DNA from: DASPKS01 sp035628035
GTDB lineage: Bacteria; Bacteroidota; Rhodothermia; Rhodothermales; Rubricoccaceae
Assembly (NCBI GenBank): GCA_035628035.1
Contig: DASPKS010000073.1
Span: 1-8,548 of the forward strand
DNA length: 8,548 bases
Reading direction: 5' to 3'
Shown: in pieces, positions 5,346 through 8,548 of the stretch
Position numbering within the stretch: the stretch's first letter is position 1
How the letters are laid out: every line of letters begins with the position of its first letter
The notes under the pieces: generated by a model
Database searches by the model: none
The model's input: only the letters and a program-made list of their open reading frames with translations
What the model was told of the DNA's origin: nothing
Translations under genes and position numbers: made by a program

Positions 5346-6314
5346 CTAGTCCTCCGCGCGGTAGTACGCGACGACCCAGTCCGGCGCGTCAGGCTCCCAG
5401 CGGACCTCCCGCCCCACGCCGCGCGCCCACCGGTGCAGCCATGAGTTGCCGTACCGGCCGACGTACGGGTCGGGCCGTGCGTAGGCCGGGTCACGCAGCG
5501 CCTCGTCGAGCGTGACGAAGCGGTAGCCGCGCCGCGCGTACATCGCGAAGAGGTCGCCGGCGGCGTCGGCGTGGAGGAGGTTGGCGTGGAGGAGCGCGAT
5601 CTGCGGGAGCTCGTAGCCGACGACCTCGCGGCTCCACCCCTCGAAGTGTTCGACGACGGCCTCCGACCACGTGAGGTACTCGGCCCGGATGCGCCGCGCC
5701 GTCGTCGAGTCCCCGCGCGCGAAGGCGCGGGCGTAGGCGGCAGCGAAGACCCACTCGTCGCTGTCGATGGTGACGGGCGCGATGGTGTAGCCGCGTTCTT
5801 GCAGGAACGCCTCGACGGCCGCCTTCTTTTCTTCGGTGTCGCCGGTGCGGAGGTCGGGATGGCGGAAGTAGCGGAGGCGCTGCCCGCGCGCTTCGAGGAG
5901 CCGCCGCGTGATCGCCTCGCCGCGCACGATGTCGGCGGTGTAGTCCTCGACCGAGGAGGTCACGAGGTCGGGGTGCGAGTAGGTGTGGTTGCCGAGGGTG
6001 TGGCCCGCGTCGAGCCAGCGTGTGAGGATCGTTTCTAGCGTGCCCGCCGGGAGCCGGTCGCACGCGCGCCCCTCGTTGACGAGCCCGGCGGCGGGCGCCT
6101 CGTAGGCGGCGAGGTGGGCGAGGAGCCGGTCGTGCATCGCGAGGAGCGCGTCGGCGTCGCAGCCGAGCGCCTCCGGGCCAGCGTTGAGCGGGAGGTCGTC
6201 GAACGTGAGCGCGACGGCGCGGGCGGGCGGCGCAACAGCGGACGACTCCGGCTGCGCGCACGCGGCCGACGCGAAGGTGACGGCGGCGATGAGGAGGAAG
6301 AAGGCGCGGGGCAT
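5346..6314 (-). CDS. Exported NodB-type polysaccharide deacetylase (carbohydrate esterase 4 family)
   Basis: This family removes N- or O-acetyl groups from peptidoglycan, chitin-like or other glycans using a divalent metal. The 322-residue protein starts with a signal sequence (MPRAFFLLIAAVTFASA). Cleavage may be by signal peptidase I after ACA (18-20) before Q21, or the product could be a lipoprotein at C19, though S-A-A-C is a poor lipobox. NodB motif 1 is LTFDDLP (36-42; base D39, metal ligand D40), with DLP in place of the usual DGP. Motif 2 is NHTYSH (109-114; metal ligands H110 and H114), and motif 3 is FRHPDLRTGDT (150-160). Late motifs are IDSDEW (183-188) and IALLHAN (239-245). All catalytic residues are present, so it is probably active. 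I chose the ATG at 6314 because the signal peptide begins there; the much longer open frame upstream is a shadow of the divergent genes. It leads a three-gene unit. Confidence 0.9.
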   Translation of the reverse strand: MPRAFFLLIAAVTFASAACAQPESSAVAPPARAVALTFDDLPLNAGPEALGCDADALLAMHDRLLAHLAAYEAPAAGLVNEGRACDRLPAGTLETILTRWLDAGHTLGNHTYSHPDLVTSSVEDYTADIVRGEAITRRLLEARGQRLRYFRHPDLRTGDTEEKKAAVEAFLQERGYTIAPVTIDSDEWVFAAAYARAFARGDSTTARRIRAEYLTWSEAVVEHFEGWSREVVGYELPQIALLHANLLHADAAGDLFAMYARRGYRFVTLDEALRDPAYARPDPYVGRYGNSWLHRWARGVGREVRWEPDAPDWVVAYYRAED

Positions 6315-6333
6315 GCGGACGTCAACGGTTCGG

Positions 6334-6343
6334 CGAAAGGATA
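6334..6343 (-). promoter_or_regulatory. Possible -7 box of the deacetylase unit
   Basis: On the minus strand TATCCTTTCG begins 29 bases before the deacetylase ATG. It resembles TAnnTTTG with one extra spacer base. It lies in the 99-bp divergent gap shared with the LD-carboxypeptidase gene and back to back with that gene's own candidate box. Confidence 0.28.
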
Positions 6344-6389
6344 CGCCCGCTCGGCGTCCGATCTCTAGGGGAAGGGCTACCGACCGCCT

Positions 6390-6397
6390 TAGCTTCG
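6390..6397 (+). promoter_or_regulatory. Possible -7 box of the LD-carboxypeptidase gene
   Basis: TAGCTTCG differs from TAnnTTTG at one defined position and begins 24 bases before the GTG at 6414. No -33 element or Shine-Dalgarno site is visible in the rest of the gap. Confidence 0.3.
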
Positions 6398-6413
6398 GGC
6401 ACTGCCCTCCCGC

Positions 6414-7544
6414 GTGCCCGTGCCTCCGCTCGCCTCCGATCTCAACGCCTCCGGCGGCGCCCCCTCGCGCCGCGACGTGCTCCGCCTCCTCGGGCTCGGC
6501 GCCCTCGCCGCGCCGCTCGCCGGTACGGGCGTTGCGGCCGCCCAGACGGCGCACGAGACCACGCGCCGGCTCCCGCTCGTCAAGCCGCCGCGGCTGCGCT
6601 ACGGCGATACCGTCGGGCTCGTGTGCCCCGCCTCGCGGCTCGACGGGCCCGGCGTGCTCGAAGAAGCGCAGGAGGTCGTCGAGGCGCTCGGCTTCCGCGC
6701 GAAGGTGGGCCGCTACTGCCTCACGCGGCACGGCTACCTCGCCGGTACCGACGCCGACCGCGCGGCCGACCTCATGGAGATGTTCACGGACCGCGACGTG
6801 CACGCCGTCCTCGCCCTCCGCGGCGGGTGGGGCTGCGCGCGCCTCCTCCCGCTGCTCGACTTCGACGCCATCCGCGCCAACCCCAAGCCGCTCATCGGCT
6901 ACTCCGACATCACGGCGCTGCTGCTGGCGATCTACCAGAAGAGCGGGCTCGTCACGTTCCACGGGCCCGTCGGGCGGAGCACGTGGACGACGGCCACCAT
7001 CGAGTCCTTCCGCGACGTGCTCGTGCACGGGCGCACGCCTGCCTTCGGCGAGGACGCCCCCGACGGCGAGGGGGCCGACGAGGGCGAGGCGAGCGGACCG
7101 TTCGAGCGGCGGCGCGACTTCCTGCCTGTTCGCGCGGGTGTCGCCGAGGGGCCGCTCGTCGGCGGCAACCTGTCGGTACTGGCCGGGCTCGTCGGGACGC
7201 CCTACCTCCCGAGCTTCGCCGGGCACGTGCTGTTCGTCGAAGAGGTGGCCGAGTCGCTCTACCGGATCGACCGGATGCTGACGCAGCTCCGCCTCGCCGG
7301 CGCCTTCGACGAGATGGCGGCGCTCGTGTTCGGGCAGTGCCGCCGCTGCACCGACGACGGCGACGTGCCGGGCGACGGGCTCCGCTGGCTCCTCCGCGAC
7401 CAGCTCCAGGGCCTCCGCGTGGCGGCGTGGACGGGCGCCCCCATCGGGCACGTCTCGCCGGTGTACACGCTGCCCGTGGGCACGCGCGTGGTCACCGACG
7501 CCGCGCTCGGCACGCTGGCGATGCTGGAGCCGGCCGTGGACTGA
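6414..7544 (+). CDS. LD-carboxypeptidase, S66 family (LdcA/MccF-like), Tat-exported
   Basis: S66 peptidases use a Ser-Glu-His triad; LdcA members release the terminal D-Ala from murein tetrapeptides, and MccF-like members cleave microcin C-type conjugates. The protein is about 376 residues from GTG 6414; GTG 6420, two codons on, is equally possible. A twin-arginine signal is visible: SRRDVL (18-23), then a hydrophobic stretch to about 43 ending AAA before QT, implying folded export to the periplasm. The mature part starts with GDTVGLVCPAS (64-74) and has ALRGGWGC (134-141). The nucleophile S164 is in IGYSDIT, E276 in LFVEEV, and H346 in PIGHVSP. VGGNLSVLAGLVGTPYLP (249-266) is also typical. 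An acidic low-complexity insertion (about 211-229) precedes the C-terminal domain. The triad is intact, so an active enzyme is expected. Cell-wall recycling or remodelling is likelier than microcin immunity, given mltG and the deacetylase nearby. Confidence 0.92.
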   Translation: MPVPPLASDLNASGGAPSRRDVLRLLGLGALAAPLAGTGVAAAQTAHETTRRLPLVKPPRLRYGDTVGLVCPASRLDGPGVLEEAQEVVEALGFRAKVGRYCLTRHGYLAGTDADRAADLMEMFTDRDVHAVLALRGGWGCARLLPLLDFDAIRANPKPLIGYSDITALLLAIYQKSGLVTFHGPVGRSTWTTATIESFRDVLVHGRTPAFGEDAPDGEGADEGEASGPFERRRDFLPVRAGVAEGPLVGGNLSVLAGLVGTPYLPSFAGHVLFVEEVAESLYRIDRMLTQLRLAGAFDEMAALVFGQCRRCTDDGDVPGDGLRWLLRDQLQGLRVAAWTGAPIGHVSPVYTLPVGTRVVTDAALGTLAMLEPAVD

Positions 7545-7588
7545 GGGGGGAAAGCAGGTGCCCTCGGTGGGCGCGCGGCTACGGCGGC

Positions 7589-7596
7589 TACCTTTT
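7589..7596 (+). promoter_or_regulatory. Possible -7 box of the surface-protein gene
   Basis: TACCTTTT matches TAnnTTTG except for the last base and begins 34 bases before the ATG at 7623. It lies in the 78-bp gap after the LD-carboxypeptidase stop, in which I see no convincing terminator. Confidence 0.32.
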
Positions 7597-7622
7597 CTGG
7601 GTCGGACCAGCCTGCTGCTCCC

Positions 7623-8548
7623 ATGCGCCTCTCTGCTACGCTCTTTCGCTACGCGTTGCGCTTCGGGGTTCTCCTCGCGGTCCTTCCCACCTCCGCCCGC
7701 GCGCAGACGCCCGGCTCGTGCGCGCCCGGCGAAGCCGTGGGCACGCTGAACGTGAGCGACGTGCAGGCACGCCTCTTCAACGGCGGTAACCTGTTCTACG
7801 GGCCCGGCTACACCAGCGGGAACGGCTACGAAGTCCCCCATGTGCTGGGGGCCTGCGGAGGCTTCCTGTGCTCGCCCGTCTTCGCGGCCAACTTCTGGGT
7901 GGCCGGGACGGTGAGCAGCACGCTGCGCACGGCCGCCGCCACGTACCAGCGGTTCGAGTTCTGGCCGGGACCGCTCGACCCCGGCGCCACCCTCCCCAAC
8001 CCGTCGGACTGCTCGGGCTACGACCGCATCTACGTCGTGAGCACGACCGACGTGGAGACGTACGAGAACGGCGGCCCGGCTACCCCCGACCTCGCCGAGT
8101 GGCCCGTCGGGCTCGGCGCGCCTGCCGTGGACGCGATGGGCAACCCGGTCATCCCTACCTCGCGCGAGCAGGTCATCAACCTCGCGGCCGGCGAGCGCCC
8201 CGTGATCCACGGGAGCCAGACAGCGTTTTGGGTGATGAACGACGTGGGGAACGTCCACGCGGAGAGCAAGTCGGCGCCGCTCGGTGTGGAGGTCCAGGTG
8301 CTCGCCTTCGCGATCAACAGCACGGAGACGGCGCTGAACCAGGCGACGGTCTATCGCTACCGCCTGATCAACCGGAACAGCGCGCTCATCGACAGCGCCC
8401 GCGTGGGGGTCTGGATGGACAGCGACCTCGGGGCCGCGCTGGATGACTTCATCCACTTCGACACCACACGCTCGATGATGGCGTTCTACAACGCCGCCAA
8501 CACCGACGTTATCTACGGCAGCCCCCCTGCGCTCGGGATCGACCTGTT
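7623..8548 (+). CDS. Large secreted surface protein, N-terminal part (type IX secretion cargo-like), runs off the window
   Basis: The frame from ATG 7623 is open to the end of the window (308 codons and two bases), so only the N-terminus is seen. A signal peptide is clear: MRLSATLFRYALRFGVLLAVLP, then SARA before Q28, the common Bacteroidota cleavage context. The mature part contains LNVSDVQARLFNGGNLFYG (42-60), YEVPH (69-73), VFAANFWVAG (86-95), LRTAAATYQRFEFWPGPLD (101-119), YDRIYVVS (133-140), QTAFWVMNDVGNVHAES (199-215), VYRYRLINR (243-251) and WMDSDLGAALDDF (264-276). From memory these blocks match a family of large Bacteroidota proteins that usually end in a type IX secretion sorting domain and carry surface repeats; that C-terminus lies outside. 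Cysteines at 33, 78, 83 and 130 may form disulfides. The function is not established, and export to the cell surface is inferred. Confidence 0.85.
   Translation, partial: MRLSATLFRYALRFGVLLAVLPTSARAQTPGSCAPGEAVGTLNVSDVQARLFNGGNLFYGPGYTSGNGYEVPHVLGACGGFLCSPVFAANFWVAGTVSSTLRTAAATYQRFEFWPGPLDPGATLPNPSDCSGYDRIYVVSTTDVETYENGGPATPDLAEWPVGLGAPAVDAMGNPVIPTSREQVINLAAGERPVIHGSQTAFWVMNDVGNVHAESKSAPLGVEVQVLAFAINSTETALNQATVYRYRLINRNSALIDSARVGVWMDSDLGAALDDFIHFDTTRSMMAFYNAANTDVIYGSPPALGIDL

Noticed and set aside
7545..7622. Terminator after the LD-carboxypeptidase gene
   Set aside because: The best stem (GCCC/GGGC near 7561-7572) is only about four base pairs and has no adjacent T-run.
6623..7789. 388-codon plus-strand open frame
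   Set aside because: A frame-shifted shadow of the LD-carboxypeptidase that runs past its stop; Arg/Pro-rich, no motifs.
6315..8456. Minus-strand open frame extending the deacetylase to about 1036 residues
   Set aside because: The extension is antisense to the LD-carboxypeptidase and surface-protein genes and has the Glu/Arg/Gly/Ala-rich composition typical of GC-rich shadow frames. A clean signal peptide marks the true start at 6314.

Overview
The window is a very GC-rich piece of bacterial chromosome, densely packed with genes. It contains eight complete genes and one gene cut by each edge. Three features point to the Bacteroidota/Rhodothermota side of the tree, probably a GC-rich Rhodothermales-like marine bacterium. 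First, the last gene resembles large secreted surface proteins that in this phylum usually end in a type IX secretion sorting domain. Second, no gene start I checked has a clear purine-rich Shine-Dalgarno site. Third, a TAnnTTTG-like box lies 24-37 bases upstream of five first-in-unit genes. The organism is inferred; no rRNA or other marker gene is present.

Layout: 1-1032 (minus) holds queC followed by queE, with the stop and start codons sharing one base. They encode successive steps to preQ0 for queuosine. queF (1166-1678, plus) reads divergently from queC and reduces preQ0 to preQ1. The window therefore covers three steps of one pathway around one divergent control region, but queD and tgt are not visible. 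Next on the plus strand are mltG (1805-2887), an endolytic murein transglycosylase, and, two bases later, a polytopic membrane protein resembling an ABC-2 type permease (2890-4461). A three-gene minus-strand unit follows (6314 down to 4458): an exported NodB-type polysaccharide deacetylase, an unrecognised 145-aa helical protein, and a stand-alone HsdR-N-type PD-(D/E)XK protein. The last two overlap by ATGA. This unit meets the membrane-protein gene tail to tail, with interlocked stop codons in a TTAA. Divergent from the deacetylase is an exported S66-family LD-carboxypeptidase with a twin-arginine signal (6414-7544). The window ends inside a secreted surface protein (7623 onward).

Themes: the window combines queuosine biosynthesis with cell-wall or envelope work (MltG, LD-carboxypeptidase, deacetylase, permease-like protein, surface protein). 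I see no tRNA, rRNA, CRISPR array, insertion sequence or phage gene. The points most worth following are a QueC that lacks all four usual zinc-binding cysteines, unusual active-site or cluster motifs in its partners QueE and QueF, and the coupled pair of an unknown helical protein and an orphan nuclease-fold protein. No obvious new defence system is present; that pair is the closest candidate for something undescribed.
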